Assembly (NCBI GenBank): GCA_036160955.1
Contig: JAYYDJ010000019.1
Span: 1 to 57,634 of the forward strand
Origin: GCA-2699365 sp036160955
GTDB taxonomy: Bacteria > Verrucomicrobiota > Verrucomicrobiia > Opitutales > Coraliomargaritaceae
DNA length: 57,634 bases
Reading direction: 5' to 3'
Shown: positions 25,686-34,728 of the stretch, piece after piece
How positions within the stretch are numbered: position 1 is the stretch's first letter
Layout: every line of letters begins with the position of its first letter
Made by a program: the position numbers and the translations under genes
The notes under the pieces: model-generated
What the model saw: only the letters and a program-made list of their open reading frames with translations
Database searches by the model: none
Told to the model about the DNA's origin: nothing

Positions 25686-27329
25686 ATGAGCTATTATTTA
25701 GGAGTTGATGTCGGAACTGGTAGTGCACGAGCTGGTCTTTTTAATTCAGATGGGCGCTTAATCGCCCATCACACTGAACCGATACAAACGTGGAAACCAC
25801 ATACGAATCATGTGGAACAGTCCTCCGATGATATATGGGATGCCATTTGTCGCTGTTCAAAGGCTATATGTGCAGAATCACCTCATGCTTCCAAACAAAT
25901 AGCAGGCATTGGATTCGATGCAACTTGCTCGTTAGTGCTTGTTGATTCGACTGGTTCTCCTGTGACAGTTGACCTTGAAGGCGACGACAAACGAAATGTT
26001 ATCGTGTGGATGGATCATCGTGCCCTAGAAGAAACCGTTATATTGAATACACTGAGTGAAGAATTTTCAGTCTTCAAGTATGTTGGTGGAAAAATATCTC
26101 CCGAAATGCAACTTCCCAAATTGTTGTGGCTTAAGAAACACCTTCCAGAGTCATGGGGTCGCGCAGCACACTTTTTTGATCTACCTGACTATCTGACTTT
26201 TCGAGCTACAGGAGAATTAACGCGTTCGTTATGTTCCTTAACTTGTAAGTGGACTTACTTGGCGCACAAAGCACAAAAAGGTGATTGTGGCTGGCAGGCA
26301 GACTTTCTCAAGGCAGCTGGTTTTTCTGATCTCATTGAACAACAGTACGCTCGCATTGGACAAGAAGTGCTGCCAATGGGCAAAGCGATAGGCAGTGGTC
26401 TGAGTGCTGGTGCTGCTAAAGAACTTGGACTAGATGTAGGTACCATGGTAGGCGTATCTGTTATAGATGCTCACGCGGGCGGTATTGGTATGCTCGGTAT
26501 GGCTGAAGGGGGACAAGCTCCTGACTTCAATCGTCGTTTAGCACTCATTGGAGGAACTTCATCATGCCATATGGCTGTCTCGTCTGAAAAAAGAGTAATA
26601 AATGGAGTATGGGGACCCTACTACTCAGCTATGGTACCCGGTAAGTGGCTTAACGAGGGCGGACAGTCTGCTACTGGTGCTTTGGTGGATCATATCATCT
26701 TTAATCATGGAGCTAGCGACATGGCACAAAAAGCAGCGCGTGCGGCAGGGGTTAATTTGTATGAGTATTTGAATCAAATACTTGACGCTATTTCAACTGA
26801 GAGTGATATGGACGAATTAACTAAGTCAATACATGTTTGTCCTTACTTTCACGGGAATCGCTCACCTCGCGCTGATCCAAACTTATTGGGTATGGTTTCA
26901 GGACTAAAGTTGTCAGCCACAGTAGAGGATTTAGCGCTTCTGTATTTGGCTACTGTGCAGTCAATTGCCTATGGGACTAAACATATTATTGAAAGCATGA
27001 ACGTTAGTGGATACGAGATAGATACACTAGTGTGCTGCGGTGGAGGAACCAAAAATAGGGTTTTTATGCAGCAGCATGCGAACGCGACGGGTTGCCGTTT
27101 GCTGACACCCAAAGAGCCAGAATCTGTATTATTGGGCGCTGCAATGCTAGGAGCTGTTGCAGCAGGCGATTACGAAAATATTGAAGCAGCGATGGTGACT
27201 ATGTCTGAGCCAGGAAAAATTATAAATTTGCAAAAAAACACTAAAAATTATCATAAAGCAAAATATAAAGTATTTCAGCGTTTATATGATGATCAGATCG
27301 CATACCTGAGTGTAATGAGTAGTTATTGA
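25686..27329 (+). CDS. FGGY-family pentulose kinase, D-ribulokinase-like
   Basis: The 547-residue cytoplasmic kinase has the two-domain ASKHA fold. Phosphate-1 is 'LGVDVGTGSARAGLFNSDG' (5-23). The family-specific stretches 'GIGFDATCSLV', 'NVIVWMDHRALEE', 'VGGKISPEMQLPKLLWLK' and 'DLPDYLTFRATG' match the eukaryote-like D-ribulokinase (FGGY/YDR109C) branch better than AraB or XylB as I remember them. The adenosine motif is 'LVCCGGGTKNRVFMQQHAN'. It would convert D-ribulose, or another pentulose, to the 5-phosphate. No xylose isomerase is present in the window, but FucI (46853) can make D-ribulose from D-arabinose. L-ribulokinase is the main alternative. The gene ends this block, convergent with manA. 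Confidence 0.88.
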   Translation: MSYYLGVDVGTGSARAGLFNSDGRLIAHHTEPIQTWKPHTNHVEQSSDDIWDAICRCSKAICAESPHASKQIAGIGFDATCSLVLVDSTGSPVTVDLEGDDKRNVIVWMDHRALEETVILNTLSEEFSVFKYVGGKISPEMQLPKLLWLKKHLPESWGRAAHFFDLPDYLTFRATGELTRSLCSLTCKWTYLAHKAQKGDCGWQADFLKAAGFSDLIEQQYARIGQEVLPMGKAIGSGLSAGAAKELGLDVGTMVGVSVIDAHAGGIGMLGMAEGGQAPDFNRRLALIGGTSSCHMAVSSEKRVINGVWGPYYSAMVPGKWLNEGGQSATGALVDHIIFNHGASDMAQKAARAAGVNLYEYLNQILDAISTESDMDELTKSIHVCPYFHGNRSPRADPNLLGMVSGLKLSATVEDLALLYLATVQSIAYGTKHIIESMNVSGYEIDTLVCCGGGTKNRVFMQQHANATGCRLLTPKEPESVLLGAAMLGAVAAGDYENIEAAMVTMSEPGKIINLQKNTKNYHKAKYKVFQRLYDDQIAYLSVMSSY

Positions 27330-27394
27330 AGTAATTCGCAACACTAGTCGTTAAAGCACATAATAACTACTTAAATGAATAACTAAAATGTTTA

Positions 27395-27443
27395 CATTAA
27401 TTCTGCATAAGGTCAGCTTGCCTTTTCATTAATGAACTTTTTT
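27395..27443 (+). terminator. Bulged hairpin with T-run after the FGGY kinase gene
   Basis: CATTAAT (27395-27401) pairs with ATTAATG (27428-27434). An inner AAGGT...GCCTT stem lies between them, and TTTTTT follows at 27438-27443. The position, 66 bp after the kinase stop and before the convergent manA, fits a terminator of the first island block. Confidence 0.45.
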
Positions 27444-27497
27444 ACTGTTATAAAAATTGGTGCAGATAACCATTTAATAATTTAACTACTATCAAAT

Positions 27498-28433
27498 TTA
27501 GTGGTTAAACTTATCGGTAATTAGAACAATAGAATCGAGCTTAGCTGTAGACTCAAATGAATTACAGGCAGGAATGAGTACGTTATCGCCTTTAATAATT
27601 GGTATGTCCTCATAAGGCGTCTGCAAGCAACCGGCGACAACACTTAATATGCGTGGTTCACCGACCTCAAATCTTAAAGTAGAACCAGCCACTAAAACAC
27701 GTTTGTTTAAGTTAAAAACATCGCTTTCTACAAGTAACTGATCTTTTAGCATTGGTTGTATTGTTTCTGGTTCAAAATCATTAAAATTTGTACTTATTAA
27801 TGATTCTTGCGTGTGGAGCTGTCTAGGGTTTCCGTCCAGTCCAACTCTATCCCAATCATATACGCGGTATGTGGTGTCTGAATTTTGTTGAATTTCTAGT
27901 ATTAAATTACCCGCACCAATCGCATGAATTCGGCCACTAGGTATAAAAATCGATTCACCTGTTTTAACAGGTATTGTATGTATCAGTGGTTCGAGTGTGT
28001 TGGACAGTAAGTTGGATTCAAAATCATTTCTTGTGATTCCTTTTTTTAGGCCAGCCATCAAAGTAGCATGGGGCTCTGCAGAAGCAATATACCAGTTTTC
28101 AGTCTTTGGTTCCCCTCCTAGGCTAGGAGCAATTGAAGCAGGAGGGTGCACCTGTAAACTTAGTTTCTCTTGGCAATCTAACCATTTTACTAAGATAGGA
28201 AAAGATCGATCCGGAGACCAGTTAGCTCCCATAATACCATGAGGGTCTGCTTCTATCATATCACGTAGCAACCGACCCTTACTGGTCATAGACTGAGCAT
28301 CAGGTCGATCAACAATCTCCCAACTCTCTCCAATAACTTGTCCTTTAGGGAGTTTGCGGCCTAGAAACAACTCGAGGTTACGACCACCCCATACGCGTTC
28401 TTGATATATTGGTTCAAACTTTATATAGTACAT
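27498..28433 (-). CDS. manA: Mannose-6-phosphate isomerase, class I
   Basis: The 311-residue protein is a short, Bacillus-type class I phosphomannose isomerase, a cupin Zn enzyme interconverting mannose-6-phosphate and fructose-6-phosphate. Signatures are 'ERVWGGRNLELFLGRKLP', 'IGESWEIVDRPDAQS', Zn-binding 'LSLQVHPP' followed by 'EPKTENWYI', and 'FIPSGRIHAIGAGNLILEIQQN' with the second Zn His and catalytic region. It is the only minus-strand gene inside the island, with 168 bp to the convergent FGGY kinase and 376 bp to the divergent DUF4832-like gene. It could serve mannose catabolism or the supply of mannose-6-P for GDP-mannose/GDP-fucose. Confidence 0.94.
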   Translation of the reverse strand: MYYIKFEPIYQERVWGGRNLELFLGRKLPKGQVIGESWEIVDRPDAQSMTSKGRLLRDMIEADPHGIMGANWSPDRSFPILVKWLDCQEKLSLQVHPPASIAPSLGGEPKTENWYIASAEPHATLMAGLKKGITRNDFESNLLSNTLEPLIHTIPVKTGESIFIPSGRIHAIGAGNLILEIQQNSDTTYRVYDWDRVGLDGNPRQLHTQESLISTNFNDFEPETIQPMLKDQLLVESDVFNLNKRVLVAGSTLRFEVGEPRILSVVAGCLQTPYEDIPIIKGDNVLIPACNSFESTAKLDSIVLITDKFNH

Positions 28434-28809
28434 AGGTGTTAAATTATATGTATTCTAGCTTTTTAAAAATATGCTAAACTTATAAACTACACAGGTGTCT
28501 AGTTAGGAGCATGTAAAATTAATTATGTTACAATTGTGGCCTTTTTATAAAGTTTCAAAAATTGTTCCTTATTTATAGGTATTACAATTATAGAATATGC
28601 TCCCGCATACGCCTCAAAATAGTTCTGATTATGCACTAGTATTCTAGATACTTATATTATCTAAATTTCTGTATGATTGTTTGCTAGTTAAGGCACATTG
28701 TTTATTTCAAAATCTACGTTTATTATTTACCATAAAGCTTTGTAGTTTACTAAGTAGTAGTCTATCAGTTTGTCCAATTCTGGTTATTTATTGCTCTAAA
28801 TAATATTCA
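28434..28809. other. 376-bp divergent intergenic region between manA and the second island block
   Basis: No gene is visible. It is very AT-rich and must contain promoters for both directions. Two patterns stand out: an inverted repeat GGAGCAT (28506-28512) / ATGCTCC (28597-28603), and a direct repeat TTACAATT at 28528-28535 and 28582-28589. Either could bind a regulator. I found no convincing paired -35/-10 and no riboswitch-like structure. Confidence 0.4.
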
Positions 28810-30243
28810 ATGAAAACGGTAGTCGCTATTTTAGTTTCTATTTTCTTTATCTTTAGTTTACGTGCAGACGTTTCTTCGCATACAAATGGTCATCCTATTA
28901 CTGTTTATCCTGAAGAGTATCCATTAGCCATAAAGAACCCTTTAAAAGGATATCGCCTCGATTCTTACCATAAGTATAAAGATTATCCATATGTAACTTT
29001 AACTAGGGATTACATCAAGTGGAGTGATTTGGATAACGATATCAATGATGATTTAATTGCTTCTATTAATGACTATACAAAGCGCAAGTGGTCCAAGTTA
29101 GATAACACCGGGGTTAAAGTAATTCCTCGCATTTATTTGGATTGGGACAGTCGGGAAGGAAACGAATATTGGCCGAAAGATATGCAGACAGGTGATTACT
29201 CTAGTCTAGAATTTAAAAAAAGGATTGTTCGCCTTATTGAAGCGATTGGAGAATGTTGGGATAACGACCCGCGTGTTGCATGGATACAAATGGGAATTAT
29301 AGGATATTGGGGAGAGCATCATAACCCACATCCCAGTGCGATAATGCAGAAGATTTTGGGCAATGCCTTTGAAAAAGCATTTAAGAATAAGCATGTTTTA
29401 GTAAGACATCCAAGAGAGTTCGAAGATTATAAATTCGGCATTTATTGGGATTCTTGGGCTCACTATGGTCAGACTTTTAAGCTTATGCATGGTGCTGGAA
29501 TAGAACAATTAAATGCTGATAAGGGTCGTTGGAAAGAGAGACCAATAGCGGGTGAGACGGCATACAACTGGGGTGATTATAAACGACAACCTGGTGATGA
29601 TCCTAATGACACGCTCTCCGACCCAGTTCATTGTGAATTTTTAATAGATACAATTCGTAACCTTCATTGTAGCGCGTTAGGTTGGATATCATTATATGAC
29701 GCTTCTAATCCTCAGGTAATAAAAGGTGCCGAGATGGTTCAGCGCGCTTTTGGATACCGCTTCGTTTTAGAAAAATTTTCCTACACTTCTCAAGTACTTG
29801 AAGGCGGTACATTAAGCATCAACCTCAAAATTAAGAATACAGGGTCCGCACCTTTCTACTATGATTGGCCAGTAAGGATTAGTTTACTCGATCATCAAAG
29901 TAAGCAGGTAGTCTGGAGTCATCCAATTGATAGCATCGATATCCGTGACTGGCTACCAGGGGACGATTGGGATGAAGAAAATGACGAGTACAAATCAGCT
30001 GCTACCAGTCACCACATATCGACGCATATTCAACTACCTGCGCATAGCGTATTACCCGAGGGTAAATACATAGTTGCTCTATCCATACCTGATCCAGGTG
30101 ACGAAACTTTAGGCATACGCCTAGCTATTAAAAATTACTTTGTTGGAGATTATCATCCGCTTGGGTATGTTGGTTACGGACGAAATCCTCCGAGTATCGA
30201 CTTATTAGACGAAGACTCTTTTGATGATCCAATGAAACTATAA
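28810..30243 (+). CDS. Secreted DUF4832/DUF4874-like protein, putative barrel hydrolase
   Basis: The 477-residue protein has a signal peptide ('VAILVSIFFIFSLRADV'). The N-terminal part contains 'IKNPLKGYRLDSYHKY', 'WIQMGIIGYWGEHHNPHP' and 'HVLVRHPREFEDYKFGIYWDSWAH', a pattern I associate with DUF4874/DUF4832 proteins, whose barrel resembles GH42/GH-A hydrolases. The C-terminal ~130 residues ('LEKFSYTSQVLEGGTLSINLKIKNTGSAPFYYDWP' region) form an Ig-like domain, as in DUF4832. The Glu of 'YWGEHH' is a candidate catalytic acid by analogy, but no activity is established. It opens the second plus-strand block and is followed after 12 bp by sulfatase S7. Confidence 0.6.
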   Translation: MKTVVAILVSIFFIFSLRADVSSHTNGHPITVYPEEYPLAIKNPLKGYRLDSYHKYKDYPYVTLTRDYIKWSDLDNDINDDLIASINDYTKRKWSKLDNTGVKVIPRIYLDWDSREGNEYWPKDMQTGDYSSLEFKKRIVRLIEAIGECWDNDPRVAWIQMGIIGYWGEHHNPHPSAIMQKILGNAFEKAFKNKHVLVRHPREFEDYKFGIYWDSWAHYGQTFKLMHGAGIEQLNADKGRWKERPIAGETAYNWGDYKRQPGDDPNDTLSDPVHCEFLIDTIRNLHCSALGWISLYDASNPQVIKGAEMVQRAFGYRFVLEKFSYTSQVLEGGTLSINLKIKNTGSAPFYYDWPVRISLLDHQSKQVVWSHPIDSIDIRDWLPGDDWDEENDEYKSAATSHHISTHIQLPAHSVLPEGKYIVALSIPDPGDETLGIRLAIKNYFVGDYHPLGYVGYGRNPPSIDLLDEDSFDDPMKL

Positions 30244-30255
30244 CTCTATGATATA

Positions 30256-31791
30256 ATGACTTTTTTTAATTCGTTAAGAATATACCTCTTAGCTACTCTT
30301 TGTGTAACTTTGAACTCCTTTGCCACTAGCCCTAATATTCTCTTTATTGCTATTGATGATTTGAATGATTGGGTTGGTTATTTGTCGGGTCATCCTCAAG
30401 CGCGTACTCCCAACCTAGATCGTTTAGCCGAGCATGGGGTACATTTTACGCGAGCATACTGTAATGCACCAAGTTGTAACCCCTCTAGGGCATCTGTATT
30501 GCTTGGTAAGCATCCGAACTCGACAGGATTTTACAGTAACCATTTACCTAAAAAGCTAGCCCCTAAAACAGGAAATAGAACAATTGATTTACGCCATTTC
30601 TATCCAGATAAACTTACGCTACCGCAGTATTTTAGTCAGAATGGATACAGTACTTTTCGTGCAGGAAAGATTTTTCATTTCTGGGGCGATTGGGAGAGCA
30701 TGTCTGTCAAAAAGCGAGACTTGTCCTTTGATACGCATACATACGGAGGGGGTAAGCCGACCAAGTCAGATAAATATTTAAGCGGTATTGATTTCTCTTG
30801 GTCGTTTACCAAAAAAGGAGCAATCTCGTACATGGATTGGGGGGCATTTGATGCACCTTATGAAAACTTTGGAGAGTATAACCGTGCTTCTGTTATTATT
30901 AAAGAGATAGATCGTGCCCATGATCGTCCATTCTTTGTAGCACTTGGCTTTTATTTGCCGCATCTTCCTTGGTATTATCCAAAGAAAATTTTAGACGATC
31001 CTGCTTTGTCTCACATACGTAATGTGAACGACGTTCTCTTGCCGCAACTGCCAAAAAGCAATGAAGTAAGTGATATAGAGGACTTACCTTTAATAGGGCA
31101 AAAGATAGCTAGAGGTGCATTGAAGCCGCGATCAGTTAATCATGAAAGGTCATACAGTAGTTGGCACGATGCAATAACTGCAGAGAACAAGTGGCAAGAG
31201 GCTATCCAAGCCTATCTCGCTAGTATTTATTTCATGGATTTACAGCTTGGCCGAGTTCTTGACGCATTGGAAGCAAGTATACATGCAAATAACACCATTA
31301 TTGTTTTGTGGAGTGATCATGGATGGATGTTAGGCGAAAAGGAGGCATGGCGTAAGTACCGACCATGGGAACAATCCATACAATCTAATCTGATTATCAA
31401 AGCTCCTAGCCTGCCTGCCTGTGAAATCAATAATCCTGTTGAATTATTAAGCATATGGCCGACTTTAACAGATTTAGCTGGCTTACCTATGAAAAGTGAT
31501 ATCGACGGAAGATCACTTCTACCGCTAATTAAGAACCCATCTCAACCTTGGGACTACCCAATAATAACTGCTCACATTGATGAAAGTGGCAATGGAGGAT
31601 GGCAGTCAGTGCGAACAGATCGTTTTCGCTACATTAAATATCTAAAAACTGGCGATGAAGAACTTTACGATCATCATAATGATCCAAATGAGTGGAATAA
31701 CTGTGCACAAATCGAAGAATATTCTAGAGTGTGTAAAGATTTTGCTGCAATGATCCCCCAAGAGTTAACGCGAATAGGAAGCTGGAAATAA
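30256..31791 (+). CDS. Secreted sulfatase S7
   Basis: The 511-residue S1-type sulfatase has a signal peptide ('SLRIYLLATLCVTLNSFA'). Motifs are 'LFIAIDDLNDWVGYLSGHPQ', FGly motif C-N-P-S-R (Cys74), 'FRAGKIFHFWGDW', 'LGFYLPHLPWYYPKK' and the second metal site 'VLWSDHGWMLGEKEAW'. The 'AIDDLNDWVG' start and 'SDHGW.LGEK' end place it with choline-/iduronate-sulfatase-like enzymes, and it most resembles S11 (43429), which shares 'IAIDDLNDWVG' and 'MLWSDHGWHLGEK'. The C-terminus carries the usual 'RFRYIKY....EELYDHHNDPNEW' segment. It lies 12 bp after the DUF4832-like gene. Confidence 0.94.
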   Translation: MTFFNSLRIYLLATLCVTLNSFATSPNILFIAIDDLNDWVGYLSGHPQARTPNLDRLAEHGVHFTRAYCNAPSCNPSRASVLLGKHPNSTGFYSNHLPKKLAPKTGNRTIDLRHFYPDKLTLPQYFSQNGYSTFRAGKIFHFWGDWESMSVKKRDLSFDTHTYGGGKPTKSDKYLSGIDFSWSFTKKGAISYMDWGAFDAPYENFGEYNRASVIIKEIDRAHDRPFFVALGFYLPHLPWYYPKKILDDPALSHIRNVNDVLLPQLPKSNEVSDIEDLPLIGQKIARGALKPRSVNHERSYSSWHDAITAENKWQEAIQAYLASIYFMDLQLGRVLDALEASIHANNTIIVLWSDHGWMLGEKEAWRKYRPWEQSIQSNLIIKAPSLPACEINNPVELLSIWPTLTDLAGLPMKSDIDGRSLLPLIKNPSQPWDYPIITAHIDESGNGGWQSVRTDRFRYIKYLKTGDEELYDHHNDPNEWNNCAQIEEYSRVCKDFAAMIPQELTRIGSWK

Positions 31792-31898
31792 GCTAGTAAA
31801 TTGTTGATGATTTCCAACCTACATTCCAAGTAAAAGGTACGCTGAATTTTAGAAAGGATTTCTAGATTATTTTTTTTACTTTCAAGCGTTTAATTTTA

Positions 31899-33278
31899 GT
31901 GTTTTTCACGTGCGGTCTCGGTTGCGTCCAAGCATACCATAGTTCAAATAAAAATACTTCATTAGCACAGGCACCTCCGCTTGGTTGGAATAGTTTCGAT
32001 AGCTATGGGGTTTATCTACATGAACGAGCTGCTATAGCTAATTTGGAGGCAATGGCGGCTAAACTTAAGCCACACGGATATGAGTACTTTGTCATCGATA
32101 ATGGTTGGTTCGGTGAGTACGCACTCCAAGCAGGGACTATTTTCCCAGCCGAGAAGCATGCTAGCGATATACGAATTAATGAGTACGGCTACTTTTTGCC
32201 TTCTACTGTTTATTTCCCTAATGGTTTCGATAGTATTGCAAAAAGATGTAAAGAATTAGGGCTTAAATTCGGTTTACATTTAATGCGTGGGATTCCGCGT
32301 AAAGCATATGATTTAAATCTTCCAATAAAAGGCACTCCTTATACTGCACGTGATATTGCCAATATAGATCCTGAAGAAAACTGCACTTGGTGTACTTACA
32401 ACTATGCTGTAGACATGAATAAGCCAGGAGCACAAGAGTGGTACGATGGCTTGATACAATTTATTGCAGATATGGGTGTAGAAATGATCAAATATGATGA
32501 TATTGTACCTCACCCAGATGAGGTAGAAGCAGTCGCCAAGGCCATTAAAAAAACACACAAGCCCATCTTGCTAAGCCTTTCACCAGGAGGTAGGGTTGAT
32601 CCGAGCGCAATTGAATTTTTTAAACTTAGCAATATGCTTCGAGTTACTAAAGATGTTTGGGATGAACAAACATATATAGACGAGTGTTTTACTGCCTGGC
32701 GTAAGTGGAGTGGAACGCAAGAAGAGGGCTTCTGGATAGACATGGATATGATTCCGTTCGGGCAACTTCAATTAATGTCGCCTCTAGGAAAAGACAAGTC
32801 TCGTTCTGTATTGGCTAAAGGTGATATCGCTCTATCGGGCAAGGGCGTAAAACGCTGGTCACAGCTTTCTCGTTCCCAGATGAAAACTTTCATTTCAATG
32901 CGTGCGCTAGCAGCATCACCTTTGATGATGGGGGGAGATTTACCGAGCTTAGATGATTTCTCTTTAATGCTGATTACTAACCCAGATATGCTAGCATGTA
33001 ACCAAAACGGAGTTATGGGCTCACTTGCTTTTGAAGGAGAGGAAATTGAGACTTGGATAGCCTATAAAAAAGACACTGAGAGTGCTGGTTGGTTCGGCAT
33101 TTTTAATCGTAGCGATTCAATAAAGAGTATAGCTTTCAGTTCTTCCATTCTAGGTAATATTAATACCAGTGACTATGTGTTTAAAGATATATGGAACAAT
33201 AAAACTATAGATATTGATGATAGGTTAGAATTAGAGCCAAACGGGGTTATTTTTGCAAAATTTAACAGTACTTTATGA
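31899..33278 (+). CDS. GH27-like alpha-galactosidase family protein, secreted
   Basis: From the GTG at 31899 the protein has 459 residues with clan GH-D signatures: 'PPLGWNSFDSYG' (GH27 hallmark), 'YEYFVIDNGWFG', 'LGLKFGLHLMRGIP', nucleophile D200 in 'MIKYDDIVP' (usually YLKYDNC), 'RVTKDVWDE' with acid/base candidate D252, 'GFWIDMDMIPFG' and 'ASPLMMGGDL'. GH27 members hydrolyse alpha-galactosides or beta-L-arabinopyranosides. The GTG start leaves a truncated signal peptide. The open frame extends upstream to two ATT codons (31866, 31869), which would give a full signal sequence containing 'FFTFKRLILVFFTCGLGCVQA'-like residues, so translation may begin there. The next sulfatase follows at 33304. 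Confidence 0.88.
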   Translation: MFFTCGLGCVQAYHSSNKNTSLAQAPPLGWNSFDSYGVYLHERAAIANLEAMAAKLKPHGYEYFVIDNGWFGEYALQAGTIFPAEKHASDIRINEYGYFLPSTVYFPNGFDSIAKRCKELGLKFGLHLMRGIPRKAYDLNLPIKGTPYTARDIANIDPEENCTWCTYNYAVDMNKPGAQEWYDGLIQFIADMGVEMIKYDDIVPHPDEVEAVAKAIKKTHKPILLSLSPGGRVDPSAIEFFKLSNMLRVTKDVWDEQTYIDECFTAWRKWSGTQEEGFWIDMDMIPFGQLQLMSPLGKDKSRSVLAKGDIALSGKGVKRWSQLSRSQMKTFISMRALAASPLMMGGDLPSLDDFSLMLITNPDMLACNQNGVMGSLAFEGEEIETWIAYKKDTESAGWFGIFNRSDSIKSIAFSSSILGNINTSDYVFKDIWNNKTIDIDDRLELEPNGVIFAKFNSTL

Positions 33279-33303
33279 TGCCATTTTTATATCCCCGACC
33301 ATT

Positions 33304-34725
33304 ATGCTTAAGATTATATTGAAGTTTTTTATATTACTGTTCGCTACATTTACACTTCGTGCAGAATTGATGCCTAACATCATTTATATTTTAGCAGATG
33401 ACTTAGGGTATGGAGATTTAAGCTTTCTAGGCCAAAAACATTTTAAAACTCCTCATATTGATCAATTAGCTAAAGATGGTATGTTTTTTACGGACCATTA
33501 CGCTGGTAGTACAGTCTGTGCGCCATCTCGTGCTTCATTACTGACAGGATTACATACTGGGCATGCACCGATTAGAGGCAATCAAGAGGTTTTACCAGAA
33601 GGGCAGTATCCCATGGAGGAAGACACCTTTGTTATACCTAAATTGCTAAAGGCAGCTGGTTACACAACAGGAATTTTTGGTAAATGGGGCTTGGGTTCAC
33701 CTGGTTCAACAAGTGAACCATTAAAGATAGGTTTTGACCGTTTTTATGGATATAATTGCCAACGTATTGCACACCATTACTACCCCTATTTTCTTTGGAA
33801 TGATAATACAATTGAAGTGCTTTGGGACAATTTCGGTATGGAAACTGGTAGTTATGCTCCAGATCTAATACACGATCGAATGCTTGATTTTATTAAGACA
33901 AATAAGAATCAACCTTTCTTCTGCTATTACGCAATTATACAACCTCATGCGGAAATGTTCGCGCAAGAAAAATACATGCAAATATACCGAGGAAAGTTTT
34001 TGCCTGAGAGCTCATTTAAAGGTACAGACAGCGGTCCGAATTACCGTAAATTTGCTTATGGGTCGCAACCCGAGGCTCATGCAGCATTTGCAGCTATGGT
34101 ACACTGCATAGATGATTATGTAGGTGATATTGTTGACCAACTCGAAACCCTAGGAATACAGAACAATACTATGATTGTTTTTACTTCGGATAATGGTCCG
34201 CACTCTGAGGCTGGCCACGATCCAGAGTATTTTAATTCTAACGGTCCATATCGAGGGAAGAAACGCGACCTTTATGAAGGTGGCATACGTGTGCCTATGA
34301 TAGTAAAATGGCCGTCTGTTGTAGCTGCTAACAGTCGCAGTGACCATATATCTGCTTTCTGGGATGTATTTCCAACATTAGCAGAGATTACTTGTCAGTC
34401 GGTACCGGAGAATATTGACGGCATTTCATTTTTACCTACCCTGTATGGCAGTAATGAACAAGAGCAGCACGACTACCTGTATTGGGAGTTTCATGAATTA
34501 AAGGGTCGACATGCAGTCCGCAAAGGTGATTGGAAGGGTATTCGTTATAATGTATCCATTCAACCCAACTCTCCAATCGAGTTATACAACCTTTCGTCAG
34601 ATCCTGGTGAAAATACAAATGTAGCGGATCAGTATCCGTCTATTGCTGAGGATCTAAATAAAGTTTTATCTCATGCTCGAACGGCTCACGAACATCCTAA
34701 TTTCAACTTCCCAGTACGCAGGTAG
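33304..34725 (+). CDS. Secreted sulfatase S8 (arylsulfatase A-like)
   Basis: An earlier in-frame ATG at 33253 lies inside the preceding gene. The start at 33304 is preferred because it begins a signal peptide ('IILKFFILLFATFTLRA'). The 473-residue enzyme is a typical arylsulfatase A type: 'YILADDLGYGDLSFLGQ', FGly motif C-A-P-S-R (Cys72), 'TGIFGKWGLGSPGS', 'YAIIQPHAEMFA', second metal site 'VFTSDNGPHSEAGHD' and 'GKKRDLYEGGIRVPMIVKWP'. It ends with the usual 'ELYNLSSDPGENTNVADQYP' segment. It follows the GH27 gene by 25 bp and precedes S9 by 3 bp, so all are probably co-transcribed. Confidence 0.94.
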   Translation: MLKIILKFFILLFATFTLRAELMPNIIYILADDLGYGDLSFLGQKHFKTPHIDQLAKDGMFFTDHYAGSTVCAPSRASLLTGLHTGHAPIRGNQEVLPEGQYPMEEDTFVIPKLLKAAGYTTGIFGKWGLGSPGSTSEPLKIGFDRFYGYNCQRIAHHYYPYFLWNDNTIEVLWDNFGMETGSYAPDLIHDRMLDFIKTNKNQPFFCYYAIIQPHAEMFAQEKYMQIYRGKFLPESSFKGTDSGPNYRKFAYGSQPEAHAAFAAMVHCIDDYVGDIVDQLETLGIQNNTMIVFTSDNGPHSEAGHDPEYFNSNGPYRGKKRDLYEGGIRVPMIVKWPSVVAANSRSDHISAFWDVFPTLAEITCQSVPENIDGISFLPTLYGSNEQEQHDYLYWEFHELKGRHAVRKGDWKGIRYNVSIQPNSPIELYNLSSDPGENTNVADQYPSIAEDLNKVLSHARTAHEHPNFNFPVRR

Positions 34726-34728
34726 TGT

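Noticed and set aside
33253..33303. Earlier start of sulfatase S8
   Set aside because: It overlaps the end of the GH27-like gene and precedes the signal peptide, which begins at 33304.
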